Of a stretch of 64,000 bases of DNA, positions 12,059 through 23,494 are shown one piece after another. Position numbers and translations under genes: made by a program. The stretch covers positions 248,001-312,000 of the forward strand of contig BLJB01000126.1 in the NCBI GenBank assembly GCA_013423325.1. The letters are read 5' to 3'. Under the pieces are notes generated by a model. That model ran no database searches, was not told the origin of the DNA, and saw nothing but the letters and a program-made list of their open reading frames with translations. How positions within the stretch are numbered: position 1 is the stretch's first letter; each line of letters opens with the position of its first letter. Source of the stretch: Usnea hakonensis. Taxonomy: Eukaryota > Ascomycota > Lecanoromycetes > Lecanorales > Parmeliaceae.

Positions 12059-14380
12059 GGTAGTTTGTTTGAAAAGCCTTATCACTCTGTGTAGATTGGA
12101 ATACTAAATAGGGTGTGTAAACCAATGTCAAGAATACTGAGAACATATACGTCTTCTGAAGCGCATAGATCGAGGCTATTTCTCTACTTAAGGACCGTAG
12201 TCGAGCATCTCAGATTTGCGACATGCGATGACCTAGAGAAATATACCACCACCACCAAGCTTGCGGCGTTTGGATGACTAGATCTCATTGGGTAGGTAAA
12301 GCAGAGCGTATGTCCATCAAATCCCTGAGGTCAAGCAAAAGTAATACTGATACATTCCTGATCTGCAAGTGAGAAAATAATAAGTTGGAGCTCCGAATCT
12401 ATGCCCATGCTACGAACACCAAGTATCAAATATCTTACGCTTTTCCTTTGTGGCATCGTCAAGCAAAGACGAGTATGACGACTGCAGCTCGGTGGCTGAG
12501 CTTTCCAGCTGCTCATGGCCCGAGATGGGGCTCCAAGGAGTACTGATCCCGAGGCGTTCGATCTTGGCCAAGGGTAGTGGAGTAATCATCTCTGCCTAGC
12601 AGACCCGTCGCGACGGAGATGTTCTGAGCTGGTCGATTCCCCTACCATGATATGAGCATTATCGTCGAGAATCCTGCCTTTGCTTTACACACACGTACTC
12701 GCTTCACCACCCCGGCCGGAGGTTTCCTTGTCAGTGAACTCGTCCATAATATTGGCACACCAAGGAGGATCGCTCGTAAGAAGCATGGATAACAGAAGGC
12801 TCAGTCATGCAACAATGGAACAATGAAGCTAGGATTCTCTAATGGAGTGCCAGCCATCATGCTGACCAACATAATTGAATACCTCACGAGCCTCTTGCCG
12901 CAAAGACTTTTGTGATTCTGTGTGAATTGTGAAAAGCGAAGCAAGTCTTGAGCTTGAAACATACACCGAGAAGCCCTGTCCATGTTCGGCACTTGTTTCA
13001 GTGCGCGGGAAACGAGTGATTTCCGCAGATACCAAGTAATTTTGAAGCTCGTCGAGCAATGTTGACCAAGAAAGAAATCAGAGCTTTGACCTGTCAGCGC
13101 AATCACCACCCCACAGCACAGCACCTACTCCAGGATTATTATTCATCGGAGCAGTGCCGAATGGAGAGGAAAGTGTCTTGATGGTGCCATTTACCATCAC
13201 ATTAAAGCATGACCAGCATTGAGATGCCGGGATACCGATCTGCCGATATCCGGGTATACGAGCTTGCCAATCTCGAGGCTGCCCATATTTCAAATCGAGC
13301 GTCTGCGGAGATTCCCGGGGTATTTGGACCAACGCAGTTAGAAGGTGCATGACGACAGGCACACAGGACCCGAATAACAAGGATCTTAAACGATTGGCCT
13401 TGGATGGAAAGTAGGTGGCGACTACAGCATAAAGAAGGTCAATTCGTTGATTGGATAGCAGGGATGAAGAGTGGACGAAAATGAAAGGCCAGCCTCACCT
13501 TAAAAAACAAGGCAACAAAAGACTATACCTCCTGACTGATTGCCCCTCAAGGGATCGCATCCTGATTTTTATATGTCAGGCCCATCACGCCGTTGCCATC
13601 ACTTGCGCCTTGCGAGCAAGAATTAATAGAATGGCCCAAGAGAAATGGGGGCCTGTTCTCCGATGCCTGACCAACACACCAATGCAAACCCTTGCCCCAA
13701 TGTGACATTGACTTGAATGTCCAAACCTTATGAATCATTTGCTCAACAAGGAGTTGTAATTGAGAAATTGCGAGTTGCAATTTACCGACTCACAGACTGG
13801 CATCGTTTCAGATTAGTCAAACATGCGCAAACCCATGGGCTCTTGAGAACCGATATTTGATCATGGCCTGGCAGCCTGGAAGGCAATGAAGGCGCACCTT
13901 GTAGTTGCTCATCAATCGTCTAATTTGAAAGACTTGGTAGTCTTTTTGTATTTGATTGAATATGTGAAGCAAGGGTCAATTGACAAGGGTAATTGAAATG
14001 GCGGTTGTGGTGTTGCATATACCTAAGCTAAGGTAAGGTACTCGTACTTTAAATCTTATGACTTGTAATGAGAGAAAGGGGTTTACGGAATCATCTTTGA
14101 TGTTGAGAATAGTAGTTATCTTCACCGGTTTATCACAGTGAGCTCCGTTGCTATCTATGCTATTGAATGTAAATGTAGTATGCTAAATCATTCTAATTAT
14201 GGAACGAGGCCAAAGTGCATTAGACCCCGTCGCAGAACTCCTTCCTCACTCTATATGTACCATGAGACAAATTGGTCGTTATGCAATTTGAGCGACGCCT
14301 TCTAGAGACACTCGTTCTTTTCTAGGCATGCTTTTTCTCGACACTGTCTCGTCTTACATGCCCTGGGCTTGTTGCACTTC
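12059..14380. other. Long intergenic region, no supported gene
   Basis: About 2.3 kb. Minus-strand open frames at 12801-13124 and 13078-13380 overlap in different frames and do not splice into a sensible protein. An AAGGTAAGGTA motif lies at 14021-14050. Nothing else is recognisable. Confidence 0.4.
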
Positions 14381-16845
14381 TTAGTAGAACCATGATCCAA
14401 AAAAGATGACCGCGGTATAAAGCGTGACCATGGCATAGAATCCTTCGTGCAAGTAGTTAGATTTCCCCCACCTGGCCCTCGTGGCGCCCCTAGTCGGATG
14501 CGCAATCCCAGTCTCCTTCGACCGATGCAGCAACTCTTCACGATCAGGCATGGTAGGCGGATCCACGGCATACTTGATCGGAGTCGTACAAGCCACCGAA
14601 GCGACAAGCCAAATCAAAGGGGGCCAACCGGCGTGGGTGAGTATGTAAAATAAGCGATCTTGCCAAGTGTGCGCGGGTCCTGTAAATGCACGAGAGATGG
14701 AAAGACCGGCGGAGCCGAGAGTGAACATGATATAGAGAACGTGCATATAGACTCCGCCATGCCACAAAATTGAGACCAGGCGGCGCACGAGGCCCGCACG
14801 TTCGCGCCCATCGCGTTCATTGATGGCCGAGTTGATGCTGCCGGATGAGGAGAAAGTGGCGAGTTTTCCGCCAAGCCATTTGGGAAGGAGGAACGAACGA
14901 ACGATTGCAGCCGCGTGATCTGCACAGAACAAAATTTTAGTAAAGAAGCTATTGCCTCCTAAGTGAGTGCAGAATACTGACAGGGTGCCATCCAGAGTGT
15001 ACCGAGACTTCCTCGCCAGGCAAATCGATAGCTGACTGGCACAAATGCAATAAATTCGTTTATCCTATTAATAAACAAAGAGAAGAAGGCGAGTCGAAGG
15101 AGCCATCTCAATTGGTTGTCGTCCGCATACGCAACTAGCCGAAAACCAGATACCAAAACAATGGGAAACATCAGAAGAGAAGCCGTTGCAGAAACGGTCG
15201 AGAGGGTACCGAGGGTAAAGACGAATCCGGTGAAGCGTTGAAGGAAGGTCATTTTTCCACATATCTTGCCAAAGGTAAAGAAGTTCAGCTTGTATGAAGT
15301 TTGGACGGTCCCAATTGTCTAAGAGTGGTCAGCAAGAGGTGTACAAGACCGTATACGAGGCCAATGAAAGCTTACCCATCGCGCTCGCTGCTTGATATGG
15401 CCAGAGAAAGAGTCCGGTACCGTCCCATATTGTAGTGCTTCATGTACGAAACAAGTCTTCCATCCGGCTCCAAGCAGTAAGTTTGAGCAAAAAACGTCTT
15501 CAGCCACTGAGCCAGTGGGAAACCCGCCAATCCCGTCGAGAGCAGATCGGCGAAGGGCATAGCCAGACCCTGTACACCAAGCTGCTCCGATAGCATCTTT
15601 TACACCCTCCAGGATGCCGAAGAAGAACGCCAGGTTCTGATAGAGTGGATCGTTCTCTGGAATGTTGTAGAACAGCTATTGCTGATTAGTCGAAGACCTC
15701 AATAGAGCGTGTCCAAACGAAGTGTACTACGAGCAACTAAGCTGGAGAGATCCGGGTCGACTTACCTGAGGCGGACACGCTAACGCTATTTTAGGGTCAT
15801 ATATCAGGTGCGCGATGATGGCTCGAAGCCATTGCCTCTCAACAATCATATCAGCATCCAAAGCAGCGAGATATTCAGATTTTCCTCCTTCAAGGGTGTC
15901 AATGTATCTCAGCCCGCCATTAAGATTCCCTGCTTTGAAATGATGGGGCACGCCCTTAATCTTCGTTCTTGCCGAGTAGTGAATGCTTGGATTGTCCATG
16001 CCCATCAGCTGCACCTCCCGCCGAATTTCCTCATCTTTCTTGTCATCCAGGACAATGATACGCATCCTGTCCCGAGGCCAATCAACGTCCGCGGCTGCTC
16101 GAACTGTGTCAAGAACCACAGTAGGTTCCTCGCCTGCGCATGTTATGAGAACATCGACCATCGGAACATGATCTCCGATGACACGAAGTCTAGAGCGATG
16201 GCGAGGCTTGATCGAGAGACATTGTAACAACATAGTAAGCAGTACCGGCACTATGAGAAACCTACGTCAGCACACCTTTGTGAAAGTGAGGTCGAGGATA
16301 TTAGGAGACTCACACGCAACTCCGGTCTCGATGGAAAGGAACAGCCAGGCCACTGGGTAGACTGTATGCCCCAATTCCTGCGCTGCCACCGTATACCGGA
16401 CGCGAAAAGCAAAATACAACCAGTATGCAGCGATTGCGAGTGATGAGCTGAACGGTAGTAGTCGATTCAGTTGGTCCTTCCAATTGGGGACGTAGCCTGC
16501 GTCGTCCTTTTCCTCAAATTTTTTGACGACATAACATGCTTCTGGGCTGGGCTGCTCCTTACAAAGAAAGATCTCCGAAAATCTCGGGGTATCTTGGGCA
16601 GAATCGTAGCGTCTGGACCCTTCTTCTGAAGTTTCACCGGGCTGCTCTTTACTGAGAAAGATCTCCGACAACGTAGGCGTATCTTGTTGAGAATCAAAGC
16701 GCCTTGAATCCTCTTGAGAAGTCTTGCCGGGCTGATCGTGATTGATAGAGAACTCTGACAACGCTGGCGTGTCTTCTGAAGATTCGGGGCGTCTTGAACC
16801 CTCAAGAGACGTTTCGTATGTCATTGCTATTTCGGACCTGAACAT
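14381..16845 (-). CDS. Membrane GT2 glycosyltransferase, cellulose-synthase-like
   Basis: Processive-type family 2 glycosyltransferase in a membrane, predicted to polymerise a beta-glycan from a nucleotide sugar on the cytosolic side. Exons: 16845-16314, 16250-15766, 15675-15376, 15318-14982 and 14919-14381; introns 57-90 bp, all GT-AG; 730 residues. Residues 9-98 are three 30-residue tandem repeats (EGSRR..S..DTP.LSE.F). Two membrane spans follow. The GT-A core has VDVLITCAGEE, IIVLDD (about 246), ALDADM (309-311), the VAED acid and QRARW (435-439), i.e. the D,DxD,D,QxxRW pattern. Several more spans follow, with LWMAPYHAAAIVRSFLLP across the last junction. The product could be cellulose, a mixed-linkage glucan or another glycan. 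An alternative ATG at 16824 lies seven codons in. Confidence 0.9.
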
Positions 16846-16905
16846 CAAATATGAGGGTACCTGAGCTCGCGATCGTTGGAGTGCTCGACTCGTGGTCTTA
16901 TGTGA

Positions 16906-17140
16906 GAGAGAAGCTTTGTCACCACAGAGCCCAACCTAGTGAGATGTGCGAAGTCTGTCGATAGACGCAGAGATGCCGAGAGAGGCCGTGGAGAGAAGCT
17001 TTACACCACCACAGCAGCCAACCTAGCAAGATGCGCAGACTTTGTCGATGAGAGTAGAAAGGCCGAGAGATGCCGTCGAGAGAAGCTTTATTACGAGAGA
17101 AGCCAACCGAGCAAGATGTGCCTAGTCTGATGATAGCCGT
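16906..17140 (+). repeat. Imperfect 85-87-bp tandem repeat, about 2.7 copies
   Basis: Copies begin at 16906, 16991 and 17078, each with GAGAGAAGCTTT, followed by a conserved CCAACC.AG.GAGATG.G-like core and GTCGAT. The third copy is diverged and cut short. It lies 60 bp upstream of the GT2 start codon, so it would sit in its promoter or 5' UTR. Confidence 0.75.
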
Positions 17141-17927
17141 ACGAGGTCGTCCGGAGTTGTAGAGCCTAAAGGGTGGAATTTGGGCGAGGAAATATAAAAT
17201 CCGAAAGAAGCTATGTAGCTAATTATGTTGACCCCAGGATGGCGTCAAGAGATCAGGGCTATAGCGCCCTGACCTTTTCGAAACTCTGAGTTTCTGCATG
17301 TTAATACCACAACAAATGTGCTGCTCCAATGGTAAATTTGACGGGCTGCACGTTTCGAGAGGCAACTCCTACTACGGTTGCAGGATCGACAATTGGGAAA
17401 TCCAATTTGCTGTCGCTCTCTTTGAGTTTGATGTGCTCACCATACATGGTGCTGGCCACGAACGTTCAACAATTCTGGACGCGGAGATATGCCCGCGCAA
17501 AGAAATAGGGATAGTACGTACCGATCGAGGCGAGAAATAGACTTGTGAAGACCCCCACGAAGCTATGCCAGTTCTTGCAACACGGTAAGATTTTTCTCTG
17601 AGCGCAGAAATCTTTTTTTGAACATGTCAAGCAAACACACTTTTTCGAAATTAGATAAGCATCTATAGATAAGTATCTATAGGGCAGCAATTCGGGGGAA
17701 CCAGGTCCTTGGGATTTGCAGTAAGTCTCCGGACGTTGTAGCTATTGTGGCGCGTTAGGTACCCAGCTGGATGCGACGTAAGTGGGCTCCAAAATCAAAA
17801 CAAGAAACGGTTGCAGACACAACGACGCAACCTGTATCCACTGTAAAGTATGATGGTGCTTTGTTTTGGAATTCAAGACGCCAAATCAAGACAGAAATCA
17901 CTATCAACTTTCGATAGCGGCAAGTTC

Positions 17928-18025
17928 GTGCATAAGAAGCGCATAAAACGTGCATGAAAGGCGCATGAAAGGTGCATGATTGGTGCATAAAAGTTGCATA
18001 ACAGGTGCATAACAGGTGCATGACC
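17928..18025 (+). repeat. 11-bp tandem repeat, about nine copies
   Basis: Units of exactly 11 bp with consensus GTGCATRAAAG, starting at 17928, 17939, 17950, 17961, 17972, 17983, 17994, 18005 and 18016. Every unit keeps the GCAT core. The period is not a multiple of three, so the open frame across it on the minus strand is a by-product. Confidence 0.9.
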
Positions 18026-18258
18026 GTGCACCGCATGCAATTGCAATCCTTTCGGGGGTTGTCTGGATCGGATCTTATCGGTGCCACCCATTCCGACGAT
18101 GGCTGGCTGAACAGGAAGCGCGTCTTGTTGAAGGATGTAGAAATATTTTTTCCTCCCGTCGTCGTTGAAAACCATTATCCAGATTGTCTTCCCTGCGAAG
18201 AGACAATACTCTTGTCGTATTGTTCTCTTATTTCAAATCTCTCGGCGCCCTTCTTATA

Positions 18259-19448
18259 ATGTCCCTGGTAGAAAGCTCTCTCTGCAATGCCATCTTCCTT
18301 ATTGTCGCATTCGCCTTGGCAGCACAGAAGACGGCCGCGCAGGCCGTCTTGTGTGGCCAATATCAGAATCTGACTAGTACCTCAGGACAATATACGAGCA
18401 AGTTTAAAGTCTGCACGTCTAATGCCACTGAACATAGTCTAATTAGAGCCCATAGTTTCCAACAACCTCTGGGGTGAGGATAAGTCAGGATCGCAGTGCA
18501 CAACAGTATGATCTTTCCAGCCCGTGTGTTGTTGAGGTTGACTGTTAAGAGCCCATAGGTGGAAGACGAACAAGATGGAACCGCTTTCTCGACTACCTGG
18601 AACTGGAAGGCAGTCAGTAACTATGCCTCGCAGACAAAGGTGCACTCTTATGCAAATGTCAAATCAAGATCAGACACTCTACCTATAATGCTTTCGAACA
18701 TTACAGCGCTGGAAGTCAGCGCAACCTGGGCCATGTACCCAAGCGGAACCGGGAAAATAAACACTCTTGACGTTGATGGCTTGAACACTATTGGAGTCAA
18801 GGCTGACGTGACTCTTGACTTTTTCCTCGATCCTGACTTCGACCAATCCACTAACGTTACAAACCCGAAATATGAAGTCATGGTCTGGTTGGCCTCTCTG
18901 GGTTCGACGGAGCCCTTAGGGTTTGCAGACGGCTCAATTGGTAGCACCGTTCTGGGTGGCAAGAATTTGTAAGTGCTCGACTTTTCAATAGACACTCATT
19001 CTCGCAGTTGCTCCATGTTGTCATCGTCTAACAGCTTATTCATCACAGTTCCCTGTACGCTGGCGAAAACAACCAAGATGCTGCCATAAGCGACTCACCG
19101 GGCCAGGCTGTTTTCAGCTTTGTTGCCCCGGAGAACATGACCTCATTTTCGCAATTCGATATTTTTCCGCTTTTCGAGTACCTCCTGGCCTATAATAGAA
19201 TGACTCGATCAACCTATCTTGGCACTGCTCAGTTCGGTAGCGAGGCTTTTCATTCGAACGGGAACAATGTAACATTCGAGGCGAGCGACATCGACATCTC
19301 CGTTCTGACAACCCCTACGAAAGGCAACGCAGCGCCAACGAAAACCGGTAGCCCGAAAAGTGGCGCAGCACCGGGTAAAAGCAGAGCGGTGTCGCTCAAA
19401 GGATACTGGATTTTGCTCGGGACAATGGGGGCTTGGATGCTCCTGTAA
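18259..19448 (+). CDS. GH12 endoglucanase/xyloglucanase, probably GPI-anchored
   Basis: Secreted glycoside hydrolase family 12 enzyme cutting beta-1,4-glucan or xyloglucan. Exons 18259-18397, 18456-18505, 18559-18968 and 19049-19448 give 332 residues. The first intron is GC-AG (GCAAGT donor), with a second possible acceptor at 18446 that also keeps frame. After a signal peptide ending near KTAAQA come CGQY, NNLWGED, TTWNW and the nucleophile Glu in YEVMVW (about 169). The acid/base Glu is in FGSEAF (about 265). The domain ends at about residue 285. A Ser/Thr/Pro/Gly-rich linker and a hydrophobic end (GYWILLGTMGAWMLL) then look like a GPI-anchor signal. Classic GH12 enzymes are about 240 residues and lack this tail. 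Several sequons suggest glycosylation. Confidence 0.9.
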
Positions 19449-20189
19449 TGGATGCTGTGAGCATCTCTTGGCTATGGGTCCGTGTCTGATGACTGGCAGA
19501 AATGTCTTCTAGGAAGTTGAATTATAAGGTTGGAGCACTCTGGTGAGTGCAATAGTCTTGGAATGGTCAAATTGAAAGGAGTCCTGCGCACCAACGATAC
19601 CTTTGTCCGTCTAAGGAATAGATTTTCTGTATAGAGAGCAAATAAACTTGATTGCACGCCATGGATCAGTGTGTCTCACCCTTTGCCCTTGTCTTTCCAT
19701 TCTGTTTATCTCTTGCATCTTGTATGTGCTTGTGTATTTGGTCGTGTCTTTGCTGAAAAGGAGCTGGGGAAAGAGAAGATGTCAGAGAGCTGATGTTATA
19801 TTTACCTTAAAGCACTTCCTTTAAGAATTGCGGGAGCCAGCGCCATTTGCCGTTCAGCCGTAGGGGGCGGTGAGGGGATTATGACACCCGTGACTCGTGA
19901 CTGGTCTGGTGAGGTAACTCACGGCTATCTTATTCTTATTAGGCTTGGCATGACATGATGACTCAAGTGCCCTTCTATGTTGTACCCTAAGGTAATAAGG
20001 TAAGGTACCTAGGTACTTCATCAAGTCTACCTTGCGTATCAGTCATATTCGCTCTATATACAACATCATTCAGACCTTCAATAAACAAATCCACGCCTAA
20101 AGATGGGTTACTAAATTGCGTGTGATGGCTTGGCAAAGGGTTTTCAATCTCCCAAGACATAGGATAGCTGAATCTATTTACGCACCAAC
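19449..20189. promoter_or_regulatory. GH12 3' flank and GTPase promoter
   Basis: 740 bp between two plus-strand genes. An AAGGTAATAAGGTAAGGTACC motif copy at 19984-20018 lies about 170 bp before the GTPase start. No gene is seen. Confidence 0.45.
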
Positions 20190-22275
20190 ATGACTGCCGG
20201 GGTCCAAAAGCAGACTGCGCATGAGCGGCGCAAGGGGGAGTCGGTATGGAGACTTGCACTGCCTTCTAGCTCGTCAGTCTGACCAATTTTCCTAGGCTCT
20301 AAGTGAGTTCGCCGACTATGTCGAGAAACAGCAAAAGAATCGTCCCTCCACCGGCCGCGGGGGCTCTGTAGCCCCTAGCGATAGCGGCTACTCAACCCAA
20401 AGCACTCAACATGAAGAGCATGCCGAGCTTGACATCCTCGACTCCCTTGACCTCGCCGAGACTTCGACTCAAGTCCGACTAAAAGACCTGCTCTTAGCTT
20501 CGAGCGACGATGCCGAGGTCACTTTACAACAACTCAGCGAAGTTTTGCAGAAGCGCATGTTGGAAGGCAATGGGGAGACACTCTTTGACCTTGGGCAAGA
20601 AGATAATGGAGAGTCAATGGCGTTCTCAAAAGAGCAGTGGGACTTTGCGTTGGATAGGATACGGCGGGCTGCTAAGATGCTACAGGCGGAATGCCAAATA
20701 CTCATGACCCGCAATGTGGGAGGGCTCGAAGAGGCCGAGACGGTGAACGAGAAGGAGAAGAGCGTAACGGGGAAGATAATGATACGGCAAGAGCCCGAGA
20801 CCCCAGAAGATGTGATCGAGACTCGAATAGCGGTGGTGGGAAACGGTAGGCGTGGTCCTTCCTGGAACAGAACCGCTAGCTAATCAGCTCCATAGTGGAT
20901 GCTGGCAAAAGCACCATGCTGGGTGTGCTTGTTAAAGGAGGCCTTGACGATGGCCGAGGCAAAGCACGGGTCAACCTATTCAGGCATAAGCACGAAGTCG
21001 AGAGCGGACGGACAAGTTCGGTCGGTATGGAGATCATGGGCTTCGATACGCGCGGGGACATTGTCGCCTCAAATGTCCCTGGCCGCAAATTGTCTTGGGA
21101 AGAGATTGGGAAGCGCTCAGTATGGCCATTAAGCTTTCAAGCAAGTACAGCCGCTTACCATGACAAAGGCAAAAGTCATCAGCTTCACAGACTTGGCTGG
21201 GCATGAGCGATACCTACGGACAACAGTCTTTGGGTTACTGAGTAGCAGCCCAAATTACTGCCTTCTCATGGTCGCTGCAAATAATGGCCTCATTGGGATG
21301 AGCAAGTATGCAACATTCACCTCACAAAATAAACAGCAAGACTTACTGAGGTTTAGAGAACATTTGGGCATTGCTCTAGCTCTAAACGTCCCAGTGATGG
21401 TAGTGATCACCAAAATCGACATCTGTCCACCCCAAATCCTCCAACAGACCATCACCCAGCTTACCCGCATCCTGAAATCCCCCGGCGCCCGCAAAATCCC
21501 CGTCTTCATCAAGAATCGAGAAGATACCATCAACACCGCCACTCAATTCGTCAGTCAGCGCATCTGCCCCGTTTTCCAAGTCTCAAACGTGACCGGCGAA
21601 TCCCTCGACCTCGTCCGAACCTTTCTCAACATTCTTCCGCACCACGGAAACTACGATGCCGAAGCTCCCTTCGAGTTCCACGTCAATGACACCTTCTCCG
21701 TACCATTTGTCGGCACAGTCATCTCCGGCATCGTCAGAAGTGGCGTCATTCATGCCGGCGATGCCGTCCTGATTGGGCCAGACTCCCTAGGTCAGTTCAC
21801 CACAACCCACATCCGCTCCATTGAACGGAAACGCATCCCTGTCCCCGTGTGCAGCGCCGGTCAGTCTGCCTCCTTCGCTCTGAAAAGGGTGCGCCGAAAA
21901 GAAGTCCGCAAAGGCATGGTCGTCCTCCCTAAACTCGACACCCCTCCCAAAGTCTACAGGGAGTTCATCGCCGAAGTCCTGATCCTTTCGCATGCGACCA
22001 CCATCAAAACGAAGTATCAGGCCATGTTGCACGTGGGCCCCATTAGCCAAACATGCGCCATCATCGACATCGACAGAGCCTTCATCAGGACAGGCGATAG
22101 GGCAACGGTAGCGTTCCGCTTCGTGCAGAGGCCAGAGTATCTGGCGGTGGGTGATCGGATATTGTTCCGCGAGGGAAGGACCAAAGGGCTAGGTATCGTG
22201 AAAGCGGTAGGCTACGATGCTTCCAAACCTTTGGACCCGGACGCGGGGAAAGATGCGAATGGCGGAGGTACTTAA
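20190..22275 (+). CDS. GTPBP1/GTPBP2-type translational GTPase
   Basis: EF-Tu-like GTPase; animal GTPBP1/2 are linked to ribosome rescue and mRNA turnover. Exons 20190-20243, 20296-20845, 20896-21119, 21169-21305 and 21357-22275 give 627 residues; the introns are 49-52 bp. The start ATG at 20190 is the one that splices in phase to an exon with no ATG of its own. G1 is GNVDAGKST (200-208, formed across intron 2), then FRHKHEVESGRTSSVG, G3 DLAGH (284-288), G4 TKID (340-343) and ISNVTGE-like VSNVTGES. The beta-barrel domains have VPFVGTVISG, RKEVRKGMVV and YQAMLHVGPI, and the end has FREGRTKGLG. This matches the family along its whole length. Intron 4 is 51 bp with no in-frame stop, so retention would insert 17 residues. 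Confidence 0.93.
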
Positions 22276-23031
22276 TCTGTTTGGTTTTACCCCTTTACAC
22301 TAACCGGAACTTCTTGCCCTTTACCATCCGCTATGCAACCCAGGTTCCTAATTGCAGGCGATGCGAAGAGCGAGGCGTATATGCTGTCCTGCAATTTCCT
22401 GTATCGTTACTTGTCCGGATTAGAAACGAACATCGGCATCTCCGTGCCAGCTATGTAGGTAGAACACACAAACACTATCTCTAAAATTGGTCCTCTCTCG
22501 TGACCGAAAACCACCCTACCTTTCCTATCACCCAACCACACTCTGATCTGAGAAAATATCCAATCAGAGCAAATCAACGCGTGAAACCCACCACGTCTTC
22601 ATTTTCATACCACCCACCCCCCTTCAAACCCTCAAACCCTTATAGGTGCCTGCCTGCCTTCCCTACCATACCTTACTTACATACAACCAAACCCAAAACC
22701 AAAGTAAACCTCCCGTACCCCCCACCTAAGCCCTGCAAAAAAAATCCATTACTCTACTCCCATCAGACAAGTGAGTCCCACAAATCCTACAAATGAATCC
22801 GGTCCCACGAGTCCTAATCCTACACCTATCCCTACAAGATCTCCCCCCTCGCTACATCTACGTTACGAGTATGGAATAGCATCATCGTAGTATATTTGGG
22901 AATGTGTTGTTGGTATTGGATTGAGTAAGTACGTAGGTAGGTGGTTGCAAGTTTGATGGTTTGGGGGAATTGGGTTGATTTGAATGGAGTGGATTGTTTT
23001 TCGTGCTTTTGTATTGATATTTTTGCGCGTA

Positions 23032-23054
23032 TGTGTGTGTGTGTGTGTGTGTGT
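23032..23054 (+). repeat. (GT)n microsatellite
   Basis: About eleven uninterrupted GT units after ATGT. Confidence 0.9.
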
Positions 23055-23109
23055 AAGGGGGTTTGCTAGATAGGGTAGATAGATAAGGTAGGTGTTAAGC
23101 TCTGAAGAG

Positions 23110-23134
23110 AGGGGGGAGGGAGGGAGGGAGGGAG
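23110..23134 (+). repeat. (GGGA)n microsatellite
   Basis: A purine run with about five GGGA units. Confidence 0.85.
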
Positions 23135-23476
23135 AAAGAAACGCTACTGATGATGATAGTGATGACTCATGTGTGACTTACTTCTTGCCTCGTTCATCGT
23201 TATCATAAAGGGAGGAATCGGGAGGCCGGCTCTGCGCTTGATCTCTATCTTTCGAGAAAGAGGGAGCTTGGAGGCTAAATCCTACCAAACGAACTAAAGT
23301 TCTCATCAGTCATGGTTGTTAATATAATAGATAGCTTGAGTCCAACCGAGCACGCGAGGCAGTACTAAGATAGGTAAACAAATGCGTAAGATTGAAAAAT
23401 GCCCGCATTCAGATACCCATCATATTCGCGTCAATATATACTTTCTCCCATCCCAGACAGACAGATAGACAGACAG

Positions 23477-23494
23477 TCACACACACACACACAC
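23477..23494 (+). repeat. (CA)n microsatellite
   Basis: About eight to nine CA units following a (CAGA)n-like stretch. Confidence 0.85.

Larger units (their letters stand above)
16846..18258. promoter_or_regulatory. Divergent promoter region of GT2 and GH12 genes
   Basis: 1.41 kb between two start codons pointing away from each other. It holds an imperfect 85-87-bp tandem repeat close to the GT2 gene and an 11-bp tandem repeat about 230 bp before the GH12 start. No gene is supported inside it; the small open frames come from the repeats. Confidence 0.55.

Noticed and set aside
17755..18087. Cys/His-rich minus-strand frame resembling a zinc-finger array
   Set aside because: Produced by the 11-bp tandem repeat read in rotating frames.
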